Below, in pieces: positions 14,918 through 24,080 of a DNA stretch of 64,000 bases. The DNA lies in NCBI GenBank assembly GCA_019912885.1, contig JAIOHV010000056.1, positions 1 to 64,000 of the forward strand. Reading direction: 5' to 3'. The notes below the pieces were generated by a model that was given only the letters and a program-made list of their open reading frames with translations, had not been told where the DNA came from and made no database searches. Each line of letters begins with the position of its first letter. Position 1 is the first letter of the stretch. The stretch is from a bacterium (GTDB lineage Bacteria > Lernaellota > Lernaellaia > JACKCT01). The position numbers and the translations under genes are program-made.

Positions 14918-17068
14918 TTAGCACCCGCACGCGCCCTTGGGCTCGGACGATTCGTCGTCGTTCTCGTCGAACGACCAGCCGCCGCCTTCGGCCTCGGCGT
15001 TGGGGTCTTCGCTTCCATCGTCATCGTCGTCGGCGCCGGGGATGACGTCATCGGGGAAAGGCTCGCCGACAACCAGAACGCGCGTTTCAGGGATCAGGTC
15101 CGGGCCGGTGATCGTCGCCAGCAACTCGTCGCCGGGGGTGAGATCGGCATCGATTCGCACGGGTGAAAACAACCCCGGTTGCGCGTACGCGATGCCCACG
15201 GCCTCGCCGTCTTTCGTGATGCCGACCTGGGCAAAACGCCCCGCGTCAAGGCGCACGGTCAGGGCGCCGTCCGCCACCGCGCCGGAAAACGTCACCTGCG
15301 CGGCAACGGGCGGGCGCGAGGCAAGCGTCTGCTCGGGGTCGCCCATGAGGTTGTACATCTCGATGTAACGCGTCGCGAAGCCCTCGCCGCCCAGGTATTG
15401 CCATAGCGCGAGCTTGGCGTAGTCCGTCATGCCGGAAATCCATGTGAGCGCGATCGGCGCCTTGCCGCCGAGAAACGCCTCGAACATCGCCTTTTCGAGA
15501 ATGTCGTCTTCGTCCCAGAAGCTGTTGACGGAGCTGGCCCAGGCCGCGTGGCCGCCGGCTTCCGCGACAACCCACGCCTCCGAGAGCGCCAATTCGACAT
15601 CGTAAGCGCCAGTGACGCACGCGAACGAGAACACGGCGGGGTAAGCGGAGTTCTCGAGTTTGTCGATCTGATTGATACCGTACGGCGGGCCGTCGGTCCA
15701 TTTGTTTTCGGCACCGTGACCGGAATAGACAAGCAGCTCGGGTCCTTCGTTGACGGCATCCGTCACGTCGTTCGGCGTGGCGCCGCGCGCGTGATAGACG
15801 CGCTCGTTCCGATAACCCGCGGGTTCGGTGAAATGTTCGATGATGTAGTCGTGCGTGCCTTCGGTGATCTCCGCGCGGTCCAGGGACGCCAAAAATACCG
15901 CCGTCAGCGGCGACGCAAGCGGCGCGACGTCGCGGTCGTGCGCGAGCGATTTGCGCACGATGTTCGCGAGTTGCACCGCGTCTCGGGCCGGGAAACGTCC
16001 AATCGCCAGGTCCGGAAAGACATCCTCGTCCATGAGCGCGTACATCGAATCGGAGGCCGGCGCGCTCAGATCCGTGCCGACAAATGCCGGAATCTGGCCG
16101 ACATCGCCAAGCAGCAGAACGTACGCGGGCGGCGCGTCCCAGGTTTCGTACGCGTCGCGGATCGTCTCGCGGATCGCCTCGGGTTCGCCGCCGGCTTCCC
16201 CGGTTGTCAGGAACACGACGTCGTAGCCTTTTTGTTCTTTCCAGGCCGCGAATTCGGCGAACGATTCCTCCGATGCGAGCAGCGGATCGCCGATCACGAG
16301 GTAGCTTGCCCGCGTTACCGCGCCGCGCCATTCCCACGGATGGACGGTCTCGTCCTCACCGCCGGGGGGAAGAAGGCCGTGGAGGATCGCCCCGGAACGC
16401 GGATCGAAGTAGCGCGCGCGCCGCTCGTGCGTCGCGGCGATGTCCGCCCCGGGGAAGGCCACGTCAATCCGCATGTCTTCGCGCACGAGCAGCGTGCCGC
16501 GCGCGGGGTTGTAGTCGATCGGCCGCGCTTCGATGAGCGTCAGGCGCGTGCCGCGCAGATGCCCGACGACGCGGGCCGTAGCGGCTTCGCGAAAGCGATA
16601 TCCGTCGTGGGCAAAGGCGCGGGTGTCGATGACGAATCCGTCCCCGGGCGAGGTACTCGGAAGTTTCTCGACGGACCGGAACGCGGGTGCAAGGCGCGCG
16701 CGGCCGGTGAGCGCCGAAACGTCCATCGTCCGTTCGGTGAAGTGCGCCGTGACGACGACATCCGCGCCTTCAGGCACGGCGATGAGGCGGCGCACGACCG
16801 GCAGGGCGGGCGCGCCCGGTTTTCCGTCGACACCGGAGCCGTCGAGCGTTAGCGTCGCGTAGGCCGGGTCCAGGGCGAGCGGCGCTACGAAGGCGCCGGT
16901 CGTGGTGAGCGTCAGCGTCAAGCCGCCGGATGCGGGTCGCGCGACCTTGACGCGGACGGGCATTCCGTCGAAAGACGATGAGAACGCCACGGCGCGCGGG
17001 GCCGCAATTCCCGCCGCCACGGACAGGATGACGGCGATGATCGCGATCGTGACGGTAAGTCGACGCAC
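14918..17068 (-). CDS. Secreted C25 (gingipain-type) cysteine protease
   Basis: About 716 residues with a signal peptide. The first third resembles the propeptide region of gingipain-like proteases. The catalytic domain has a D-V-G-Q-I-P box, then the catalytic His in L-L-V-Y-S-G-H-G-A and the catalytic Cys in F-S-F-A-C-V-T-G. It is followed by a beta-sandwich domain, an acidic Asp-rich linker (about residues 680-710) and the last residues G-A-C-G-C. The Cys-Gly-Cys tail after an acidic spacer looks like a sorting or anchoring tag. The start is the GTG at 17068, four bases after GGAGG; a GTG at 17095 is possible. It is transcribed divergently from malQ. Confidence 0.82.
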   Translation of the reverse strand: MRRLTVTIAIIAVILSVAAGIAAPRAVAFSSSFDGMPVRVKVARPASGGLTLTLTTTGAFVAPLALDPAYATLTLDGSGVDGKPGAPALPVVRRLIAVPEGADVVVTAHFTERTMDVSALTGRARLAPAFRSVEKLPSTSPGDGFVIDTRAFAHDGYRFREAATARVVGHLRGTRLTLIEARPIDYNPARGTLLVREDMRIDVAFPGADIAATHERRARYFDPRSGAILHGLLPPGGEDETVHPWEWRGAVTRASYLVIGDPLLASEESFAEFAAWKEQKGYDVVFLTTGEAGGEPEAIRETIRDAYETWDAPPAYVLLLGDVGQIPAFVGTDLSAPASDSMYALMDEDVFPDLAIGRFPARDAVQLANIVRKSLAHDRDVAPLASPLTAVFLASLDRAEITEGTHDYIIEHFTEPAGYRNERVYHARGATPNDVTDAVNEGPELLVYSGHGAENKWTDGPPYGINQIDKLENSAYPAVFSFACVTGAYDVELALSEAWVVAEAGGHAAWASSVNSFWDEDDILEKAMFEAFLGGKAPIALTWISGMTDYAKLALWQYLGGEGFATRYIEMYNLMGDPEQTLASRPPVAAQVTFSGAVADGALTVRLDAGRFAQVGITKDGEAVGIAYAQPGLFSPVRIDADLTPGDELLATITGPDLIPETRVLVVGEPFPDDVIPGADDDDDGSEDPNAEAEGGGWSFDENDDESSEPKGACGC

Positions 17069-17167
17069 CGAGCCTCCCCAGGACAAGCGGCGCACGCAAG
17101 CGCCGCCATTGAACGTTTAGTATTTTTATCGGTAGATCGACGGAAGCCCTATAACACAAGGTGGGGT

Positions 17168-19297
17168 ATGCCGAAAAGGGGCGGTAAATCAAAAACGGCC
17201 CAAATTCCGGGCATTTCGCCGGAGTATTGGGATGTTTGGGGCGGGCGCCACGTGCCGCCGCCGGCGACGATCGACGCCATTGCGCGCGTTTTCGAGACGT
17301 CCGGCAACCCCGATCGCGCGCTCGCGCCGCCGGCGCTGGTCGTTCGGGAGGGCGAACCGATCGCCTGCCCGCTCGCCGATGCGCATCCGGGCGAGCGCAT
17401 CGTGTGGCGGCTTTGGGAGGAAAGCGGCGCCTTGCGTTGCGGCGACGCGGCGGCGGAGTCTCACGGCAATTCGGGAGTCCGGCTGATCGTCGCCGCGCAA
17501 CCCGCGTCCGGATATCACCGCCTCGTCATCCATCGCGACGGCGCCGCGCCGCCGCCGGGATATTTCACGCGGCTCATCGTCGTGCCTCGCCGCGCGTTCG
17601 AACCTTCGGCCATCGCCAAAGATTCGCGTGTCTGGGGATTTTCGACGCAACTCTACGCCCTGCGTTCGGAGCGAAACTGGGGTATCGGCGACTTTTCGGA
17701 TCTGGCGCGCCTTTGCGAGATCGCCGGCGACCTCGGCGCGGACGTTGTCGGGGTTTCGCCGCTGCACGCGCTTTTTCCGCATAAGCCCTCTCACGCGAGC
17801 CCCTACAGCCCCTCGAGCCGCAATTTTCTCAACACGCTTTTCATCGACGTGGAGTCCGCTCCGGGATTCGCGGATTCCGGCGCCGCGCGCGCGTTGATTT
17901 CCTCGCCGCGCTTTCAAAGGCGATTGTCCACCGCGCGTCGCTCGAAGCTTGTCAATTACGAACGGGTCGCCGACCTGAAACGCGCCGCGCTGGCGGCGGC
18001 GTGGGACGGTTTTCGCGCCGCGCATCTCGATACGGACTCACCGCTGGCGGCCGAGTTTGGTGCGTATTGCGAGGATGGAGGCGCCCCGTTGCGGCTCTTT
18101 GCGCTTCACGAGGCGTTGCGCGAGGCGATGCACGGGGAGGACTCCGCAAACTGGGGGTGGCCGGCGTGGCCCAACGCGTATCTCCAACCGTTTGGCGCGC
18201 GGATCAACGCCTTCCTTCTGGAGAGGCGCGACGAGATTTTCTACCACGCGTGGTTGCAATGGGTCGCGGATCGGCAACTCGGCGAGGCCGCGCGGCGCTG
18301 TTTCGAGCGCGGGCTTGGACTTGGGCTTTACCTCGACATCGCCGTCAGCGTCGCCGAGGACGGCGCGGAGGCGTGGGCGCATCAGGACGCCTTCGCGCTC
18401 GGCATGTCGGTCGGCGCGCCGCCCGACGATTTCAATCGGCTCGGGCAAAATTGGGGCGTTCCGCCGTGGAATCCCCGGCGCCTTCAATCCGCGCGTTACG
18501 AACCGTTCATCCGCCTGCTGCGGCGCAACATGCGTCACGCGGGCGCGATCCGGCTCGATCACGTCATGAGCCTGATGCGCCTGTTCTGGATCCCGCGCGG
18601 CGCGGCGGCCAACGAAGGCGCGTACGTCGAATATCCGCTGGCCGATCTTGTGGGAATCGTCGCGCTCGAGAGCGTGCGAAACGCGTGTCTTGTGATCGGC
18701 GAGGATCTCGGCACCGTGCCCGAAGAGGTGCGGACGGCGCTTGCCGACGCGGGTGTGCTCTCGTACCGCGTGTTCTGGTTTGAGCGCGAGGCCGACGGCG
18801 CGTTTCGCGCTCCCGGCGCGCTTGAAAAAAATGCGCTTATCGCCGCATCGACGCACGACCTGCCGACGATCGCCGGATATCTGCGCGAGCGCGATATCGA
18901 CTGGCGCGCGAAGCTGAACTTGTTTCCCCAGGCAAGCGGCGAGGCGGCCGCGCGCGCCGACCGGCGCGAGGAGAAAAGGCGCCTTGTGCGCGCGTTGCAC
19001 GCGCAAAGATTGGGCGAGGGTGTCACCGAGCGATCCGCGGCCGGCAAGCGCGCCCCCGCCGCGAAACTATCGCGCGACATCCACGCGTATCTCGCGTCGG
19101 GTCCGTCGAAGGTGCTCGCCGTGCAGTGGGAAGACGTGCTCGGCGTCGTCGATCAGCCGAATCTGCCCGGCACGATCGACGAACACCCGAACTGGCGCGC
19201 CAGGCTGCCGATCGATATCGAGGACATTCCGGGCGATTCGCGCGTCGCCAGGCACGTCGCGGCGATCCGCGCGCGGCGCGAGCCGTCGCGGGGATAG
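17168..19297 (+). CDS. malQ: 4-alpha-glucanotransferase (amylomaltase, GH77)
   Basis: Transfers alpha-1,4-glucan segments in glycogen or maltodextrin metabolism in the cytoplasm. The protein (709 aa) has an N-terminal beta-rich extension of about 140 residues, as in enterobacterial MalQ. The GH77 barrel follows: L-Y-A-L-R-S-x-R-N-W-G-I-G-D-F, S-P-Y-S-P-S-S-R, the nucleophile region I-R-L-D-H-V-M, the acid/base E in V-I-G-E-D-L-G-T-V-P and T-H-D-L-P-T. GGTGGGG precedes the ATG. The gene is alone; no glycogen phosphorylase or branching enzyme gene is in the window. Confidence 0.93.
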   Translation: MPKRGGKSKTAQIPGISPEYWDVWGGRHVPPPATIDAIARVFETSGNPDRALAPPALVVREGEPIACPLADAHPGERIVWRLWEESGALRCGDAAAESHGNSGVRLIVAAQPASGYHRLVIHRDGAAPPPGYFTRLIVVPRRAFEPSAIAKDSRVWGFSTQLYALRSERNWGIGDFSDLARLCEIAGDLGADVVGVSPLHALFPHKPSHASPYSPSSRNFLNTLFIDVESAPGFADSGAARALISSPRFQRRLSTARRSKLVNYERVADLKRAALAAAWDGFRAAHLDTDSPLAAEFGAYCEDGGAPLRLFALHEALREAMHGEDSANWGWPAWPNAYLQPFGARINAFLLERRDEIFYHAWLQWVADRQLGEAARRCFERGLGLGLYLDIAVSVAEDGAEAWAHQDAFALGMSVGAPPDDFNRLGQNWGVPPWNPRRLQSARYEPFIRLLRRNMRHAGAIRLDHVMSLMRLFWIPRGAAANEGAYVEYPLADLVGIVALESVRNACLVIGEDLGTVPEEVRTALADAGVLSYRVFWFEREADGAFRAPGALEKNALIAASTHDLPTIAGYLRERDIDWRAKLNLFPQASGEAAARADRREEKRRLVRALHAQRLGEGVTERSAAGKRAPAAKLSRDIHAYLASGPSKVLAVQWEDVLGVVDQPNLPGTIDEHPNWRARLPIDIEDIPGDSRVARHVAAIRARREPSRG

Positions 19298-19464
19298 ACC
19301 GCACCGGGTATCGTGCGACAGGCGAGCGGCGACCGGCGACAGACAATAATCGTGATCGTTATCGGGGCACGTTTCAACGCAATCCTCGATCATCAATCCT
19401 CGGCTCCCTGTACACCACACGCCGAATCGGCTAATGAGGCCGCTCCTTTTTGAGCCGATTTTTC

Positions 19465-22047
19465 ATGCGCCATCTTTTTCGCACCGTCACCCTGCGCCGA
19501 TACCGCGAGCATCCGCTCCGGACCGCCCTGACGCTGACGGGCGTCGCGCTCGGCGTGGCCGCGAACATCGCCGTGCAGATGATCCTCGCGACGATGACCG
19601 ACTCGTTTTCGTCGATGATCGACGCGGTCGCCGGCAAGGTAGAACTGCAGATCACCGGCGGCGAGGCGGGCGTCGCCGAAGAGCTCTACGAGCGCCTGTC
19701 GCGCGGCGAGGCGGGCGAAAAGGCCGTGCCCGGCGTGGCGGCCGTCATCCCCACGATCCAGACCGTTACGAAATTCGCGGGCGAAAACCTGCTGATCCTC
19801 GCGGTCGACACCTTGAACGACTCGGCCGCGCGCTCTTATCGCATGACGGACGCGAGCGGCGCCGAAGTGACCGATCCGCTTGAGTTCCTGAACGCGGTGG
19901 ACACGATTCTCGTGGCGCGCGACTTTGCGAATCGACACGGCGTCACGGCCGATTCCACAATCGAACTTTTGACGAGCCAGGGACGAAAGCCGTTTCAGGT
20001 GAAGGGGTTCCTTGAGGCCGAGGGGCCGGCGACGGCGTTCGGCGGCAACTTCGCGTTGATGGATGTATACGCGGCGCAGGCGTATTTCGGACGCGCGGGA
20101 CGCTTTGACGCCATCGACATTGTCGCCGAAAAGGGCGCGGACGTTGCGGCGGTGAAGGCCGCTCTCGAGGCCGAACTTGGCGGCGCCTACGACGTGCAGC
20201 GGCCCGAGCAACGCAACGAGGGCGTTGACGCGATGCTCGCCAACGTGCGCATGGGCCTTCTCATCATGACGTTTGTCGTCGTCGCGATGGGCGGGTTCAT
20301 CATCTTCAACACCATCACGACATCGGTGTACCAGCGCATGCGCGAGATCGGCCTTTTGCGGATGCTCGGCGTGACGCGCCTTGGCATCGGAGCCGTGTTC
20401 GCGATCGAGGGCATCATTTTGGGCCTTGCCGGAGCGGTGTTGGGCGTCGCCGCGGGATACGCGATCGGCCGCGTGACGATTCTGCGTTATATCAACGACA
20501 TCACGAGTCTCCTCGTTCCCGCCAACACGACGCACGCCTCGTTCGATGGAGAGATGATCGGCTCGGGTCTTGCCATCGGCCTTTTCATTTCGCTCATCGG
20601 CGCGCTCTGGCCGTCGTTTCGCGCCGCGCGCGTTTCGCCGTTGGACGTTGTGCGTTATGGCCCCGGTCTTTCAAGCGGGCAGGGCGCCCAACTGACGCGG
20701 TGGACGGTTGTGGCCGGAATTGCCGCCGCTTTGCTTGCGATCGCGCTTTTCTATCCGCCGATCGCCAAATCCGCCGACGGCGTGCGTGCGGCGATGGCCG
20801 GCGTGCTCGTGCTGGCCGTCGCGGTGGTGCCGCTTTTCATGCGCGGATTTCTGGGCGCATTCTCGCGCGTGACGGCCGCCGCGCGGCACGCGCTGCCGCG
20901 CATGGCGTCCGATAACCTGCGCCGCGATCTGGGCCGTTCCGCGATGACCGTCGCCGCGTTCATGGTCGCGCTCGCGGTGATGTTCGAGATCTACCTGTTC
21001 ATGAACTCGATGAAGCGCGAGATCCGCGACTGGATGGACAACATCCTCCAGGCGGACATTTTCGTCAGCTCGTCAAACGCCTTCGCGACGCGCAATTCCG
21101 TGCCGATGGATCCCGAAATGGGCCGCGAGCTTGAAAAAATACCCGGCGTCAAACACGCCGTCGAGTTGCGCATGCGCCTTCACGACTACGAGGCCGAGCG
21201 TATCCTGTTGCTTTCGATCGATTTCACCGACTATTTCAACCGCAAGCGCCTGCAATTTCCGGACGGATGGGACGAAGACGCGGCGGCGCGCTTTCGCAAC
21301 AACGAGGGCGTGCTGCTTTCGCAAAACTTCGTGACGCGCACCCCGCCGCTGGCGAGCGCGAAAACGATCCGCCTGATGACGCCCGCCGGCGCGCGGGACG
21401 TGCCGATCCTGGGGACCATCGTCGATTACGCCTCGGAGACCGGTACGGTCATGCTGAATCGCGGCCTGTATCTGGAACTGTTCCGCGATCCTCTTGTCGA
21501 TACGTTCCACGTTTACCTGAAAGACGGCGCCGATCTCGAAGGCGTGCGCCACGCGATCGACGAATTGTCGGGCGATCGCTTCGACCTGTTCGCGCTGTCC
21601 AACCGCGATTTCAAGAAGGCGATCTTCGAGGCGCTCGAACAAATCTTCGCGCTGGCCGTTTCGCTTGAGATCCTCACGATCGTCATCGCGGTCATCGGCA
21701 TCATCAACAATCTTCTCGCCAACGTCATCGATCGCACGCGCGAGATCGGCGTGCTTCGCTCACTTGGCGCGACGCGCGGGCAGGTGGGGCGCATCTTTTT
21801 CGTGCAGTCGGGGTTGATGGGATTTTCCGGCGCGGTCATCGGAGGCGTCGCGGGACTGGCGCTTGCCCACATCCACCTGCAGCGCCTGAACGTGCTCGTG
21901 GTCGGCTGGAAAATGCCGCTGCACGCCTCCGGACCGATTGTCGCCGGCGCGTTCGTCGGGTCGATTCTGCTCGCGATCGCGGCCGGCCTTCTGCCGGCGC
22001 GGCGCGCGGCGAACCTGACGGTGCGCGACGCACTGAAGTACGAATGA
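19465..22047 (+). CDS. FtsX-type ABC transporter permease
   Basis: About 860 residues with two FtsX domains. An N-terminal membrane segment is followed by a periplasmic MacB-like domain. Next comes a three-helix FtsX unit around residues 265-400 (R-M-R-E-I-G-L-L-R-M-L-G). A second half repeats the layout and ends with R-T-R-E-I-G-V-L-R-S-L-G and the last helices. These proteins work with a LolD/MacB-like ATPase in lipoprotein sorting, lipid transport or efflux. No ATPase gene is adjacent. ATG 19465 is used; a TTG at 19450 behind GAGG is equally possible. Confidence 0.87.
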   Translation: MRHLFRTVTLRRYREHPLRTALTLTGVALGVAANIAVQMILATMTDSFSSMIDAVAGKVELQITGGEAGVAEELYERLSRGEAGEKAVPGVAAVIPTIQTVTKFAGENLLILAVDTLNDSAARSYRMTDASGAEVTDPLEFLNAVDTILVARDFANRHGVTADSTIELLTSQGRKPFQVKGFLEAEGPATAFGGNFALMDVYAAQAYFGRAGRFDAIDIVAEKGADVAAVKAALEAELGGAYDVQRPEQRNEGVDAMLANVRMGLLIMTFVVVAMGGFIIFNTITTSVYQRMREIGLLRMLGVTRLGIGAVFAIEGIILGLAGAVLGVAAGYAIGRVTILRYINDITSLLVPANTTHASFDGEMIGSGLAIGLFISLIGALWPSFRAARVSPLDVVRYGPGLSSGQGAQLTRWTVVAGIAAALLAIALFYPPIAKSADGVRAAMAGVLVLAVAVVPLFMRGFLGAFSRVTAAARHALPRMASDNLRRDLGRSAMTVAAFMVALAVMFEIYLFMNSMKREIRDWMDNILQADIFVSSSNAFATRNSVPMDPEMGRELEKIPGVKHAVELRMRLHDYEAERILLLSIDFTDYFNRKRLQFPDGWDEDAAARFRNNEGVLLSQNFVTRTPPLASAKTIRLMTPAGARDVPILGTIVDYASETGTVMLNRGLYLELFRDPLVDTFHVYLKDGADLEGVRHAIDELSGDRFDLFALSNRDFKKAIFEALEQIFALAVSLEILTIVIAVIGIINNLLANVIDRTREIGVLRSLGATRGQVGRIFFVQSGLMGFSGAVIGGVAGLALAHIHLQRLNVLVVGWKMPLHASGPIVAGAFVGSILLAIAAGLLPARRAANLTVRDALKYE

Positions 22048-22166
22048 CGATCGATGGGTTGAAGGACGGATCGCGGGACGGATACCGGTAGCCGTCGAGT
22101 CGTCAGCCGTCATCCGTCGCTGATTGCTGAAAGCTGAACGCTGAAAACCGATCGCTGACGGCTGAT
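22048..22166. repeat. Intergenic low-complexity words (GCTGA-type)
   Basis: This convergent gap holds imperfect tandem words: GCTGATT, GCTGAAA, GCTGAAC, GCTGAAA, then GCTGACGGCTGATT (22121-22166). There is no gene and no good terminator. Similar word repeats elsewhere in the window mark other gene ends. Confidence 0.5.
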
Positions 22167-22658
22167 TCACCAGACAATGACGCTGCCGTGGTCCTTCTCT
22201 TTGCGGATCGATAGCACATAGTTTTTCGACACGAATCCGAACAGCAGGGTCGCGCCGCCGGCGAATACCGCCGCGCCGCCGGAGATTTCGATCGACTGCG
22301 TCACGCCAATGAGGGCAAGGCCAAGCGCGACGACAAGGAGCGTCAGGGCCACCGACGACTCCGCGCACAGGCAAAGAACGCGGTGGCGTTCACCGGCCGC
22401 AGGCAGAATGAGTAGGCGCGCGATATCGCGCAAAAGACCCTGCACGAAAAGAAGGCCAGCCAAGGCGCCGATGGCGACTCCGGCAGGCACGGCGAAGGTC
22501 ATCCCGCGCGCTGAGTCAAAGGCGGCAAGAATCAGAAGGACGATGATCGCAATTTCCGTGCGATCCATTTGCACGAGCCGTCGCGCTCGCGCGTCTTCGC
22601 CTCCCGTAAGGACGGTTCTTTCGGCGACCAAGGCGATCCCCCCAAGCGGCGCCCACAT
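22167..22658 (-). CDS. Small polytopic membrane protein, unknown
   Basis: I do not recognise this 163-residue protein. It has three or four hydrophobic segments, for example 'IAIIVLLILAAF', 'VAIGAIAGLLFV'-like around residue 65, and 'VALTLLVVALGLALIGV'. The start is uncertain. ATG 22658 suits the promoter at 22691-22719, while ATG 22568 would give 133 residues and a cleaner first membrane helix. Neither has a clear ribosome site. It is convergent with the FtsX permease gene. Confidence 0.55.
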   Translation of the reverse strand: MWAPLGGIALVAERTVLTGGEDARARRLVQMDRTEIAIIVLLILAAFDSARGMTFAVPAGVAIGALAGLLFVQGLLRDIARLLILPAAGERHRVLCLCAESSVALTLLVVALGLALIGVTQSIEISGGAAVFAGGATLLFGFVSKNYVLSIRKEKDHGSVIVW

Positions 22659-22690
22659 TTGGACAAGGAGCAACAGCGAATTGCCAAAAA

Positions 22691-22719
22691 TTTATACAGC
22701 GAAATTAGCGAAACAACAA
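22691..22719 (-). promoter_or_regulatory. Strong sigma-70 promoter for the small membrane protein
   Basis: On the minus strand TTGTTG (22714-22719) and TATAAA (22691-22696) are spaced by 17 bp, in an unusually AT-rich patch (about 22680-22790). Confidence 0.6.
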
Positions 22720-22826
22720 TAGATATTGCGGAAAGAACGCGATAATACGCGAATAAGAAATATTAGAAGTGAGCCGCGCCGCAAATTTGGAGGTAACAGA
22801 GGCCGTTTGCTTCGAATATCGCCCGA

Positions 22827-23990
22827 TCAGTGGTCCTCGAGCGCCTGCGCAAGGTCGTCGACGAGGTCGGACGCGGCCTCGATGCCGATCGAAAGCCGGA
22901 TATTCGATGGCGTGATCCCGGCCCCCAGACGTGCCGTCTCGTCCATGGACGCGTGGCTCATAGTGGAAGGAATTTCCACGAGCGATTCGACGCCGCCAAG
23001 CGACTCGGCCAGGGTGAAATAACGAAGGCGCATGACAAAGCGCTCGGCCGCCTTGGCGCCGCCCTTGATGTCAAACGACACCATGCCGCCGGGCCCGGCC
23101 ATCTGCCGCTCGGCCAATTCACGCTGGGGGTGATCGGGCAGGCCCGGAAAATACACGCGCTCGACATTCGGATGCGTCGCGAGGAATTCGGCGACCGCCC
23201 GCGCGTTCTCCACGTGCGCCTTCATGCGCAGCGGCAGCGTCTTCACGCCGCGCAGAACGAGAAAGGCGTCGAACGGCGAGCACGCCGTTCCAAGCGCGTT
23301 CACCAGAAACGCGATGCGCTCGCCGATCGCGGGCTCGCGCGCGATGAGCGCCCCGCCCACGACATCGCTGTGGCCGTTGATGTATTTGGTCGTCGAGTGG
23401 ACCGCGACATCGCAGCCAAGTTCCAGCGGGCGCTGGAGCGCGGGGCTGCAAAAGGTGTTGTCGCAGAACGTCAGGAGATTTCGCTCGCGCGCGATCTCGA
23501 CCATCGCGGCGATGTCCACAAGGTTGAGCAGCGGATTCGAGGGCGTCTCGATCCAGATGGCGCGCGTCTTGTCGCTGATGGCGTTACGCACGATCGCCGG
23601 CTCGCGCATGTCCACGAACGAAAACTTCAGCCCCATGCGCGGCGCGACGCTCGCAAACAGGCGGTAGGTGCCGCCGTAGATATCGTGGCCGGCGATGATG
23701 TGGTCGCCGGCTTCGAACAGGAAAAGCGACGTCGCGATCGCCGACATGCCGGTGCTGGTCGCGCGGGCCAGGCACCCGCCCTCAAGCGCCGCCAGGTTTT
23801 CCTCAAGACCCGAGCGCGTCGGATTGCCCGAACGCGTGTAATCGAAACCGGCCGTCTTGCCCGGCTCGATGAACGCGAACGTCGAGCTGGGGTAAATCGG
23901 CGAGGTGACCGAATTGTAGGCGGTATCCATCTTGACGCCCGTGTGGACGCATTGCGTTTCAAACCGCGGCTTCGTTTTCTTGTCGGTCAT
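22827..23990 (-). CDS. PLP-dependent trans-sulfuration enzyme (MetB/MetC family)
   Basis: A 387-residue fold-type I PLP enzyme of the Cys/Met metabolism family. Motifs include Y-T-R-S-G-N-P-T-R near the start, the A-T-S-T-G-M-S-A loop, D-N-T-F-C-S-P and the PLP lysine in H-S-T-T-K-Y-I-N-G-H. The C-terminal S-L-G-G-V-E-S-L and P-S-x-M-S-H-A are also present. It fits cystathionine gamma-synthase, cystathionine beta- or gamma-lyase, or O-acylhomoserine sulfhydrylase; sequence alone does not separate these. GGGAG lies eight bases before ATG 23990. It stands alone. Confidence 0.9.
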   Translation of the reverse strand: MTDKKTKPRFETQCVHTGVKMDTAYNSVTSPIYPSSTFAFIEPGKTAGFDYTRSGNPTRSGLEENLAALEGGCLARATSTGMSAIATSLFLFEAGDHIIAGHDIYGGTYRLFASVAPRMGLKFSFVDMREPAIVRNAISDKTRAIWIETPSNPLLNLVDIAAMVEIARERNLLTFCDNTFCSPALQRPLELGCDVAVHSTTKYINGHSDVVGGALIAREPAIGERIAFLVNALGTACSPFDAFLVLRGVKTLPLRMKAHVENARAVAEFLATHPNVERVYFPGLPDHPQRELAERQMAGPGGMVSFDIKGGAKAAERFVMRLRYFTLAESLGGVESLVEIPSTMSHASMDETARLGAGITPSNIRLSIGIEAASDLVDDLAQALEDH

Positions 23991-24080
23991 GCGAATCACT
24001 CCCGAAAAACCGGAGAGAAAAGTCGGGGAGACGTATCACGCGGCGCGCGCGCGGATCAAGCAAGGCCGGTCAGCCGGATG

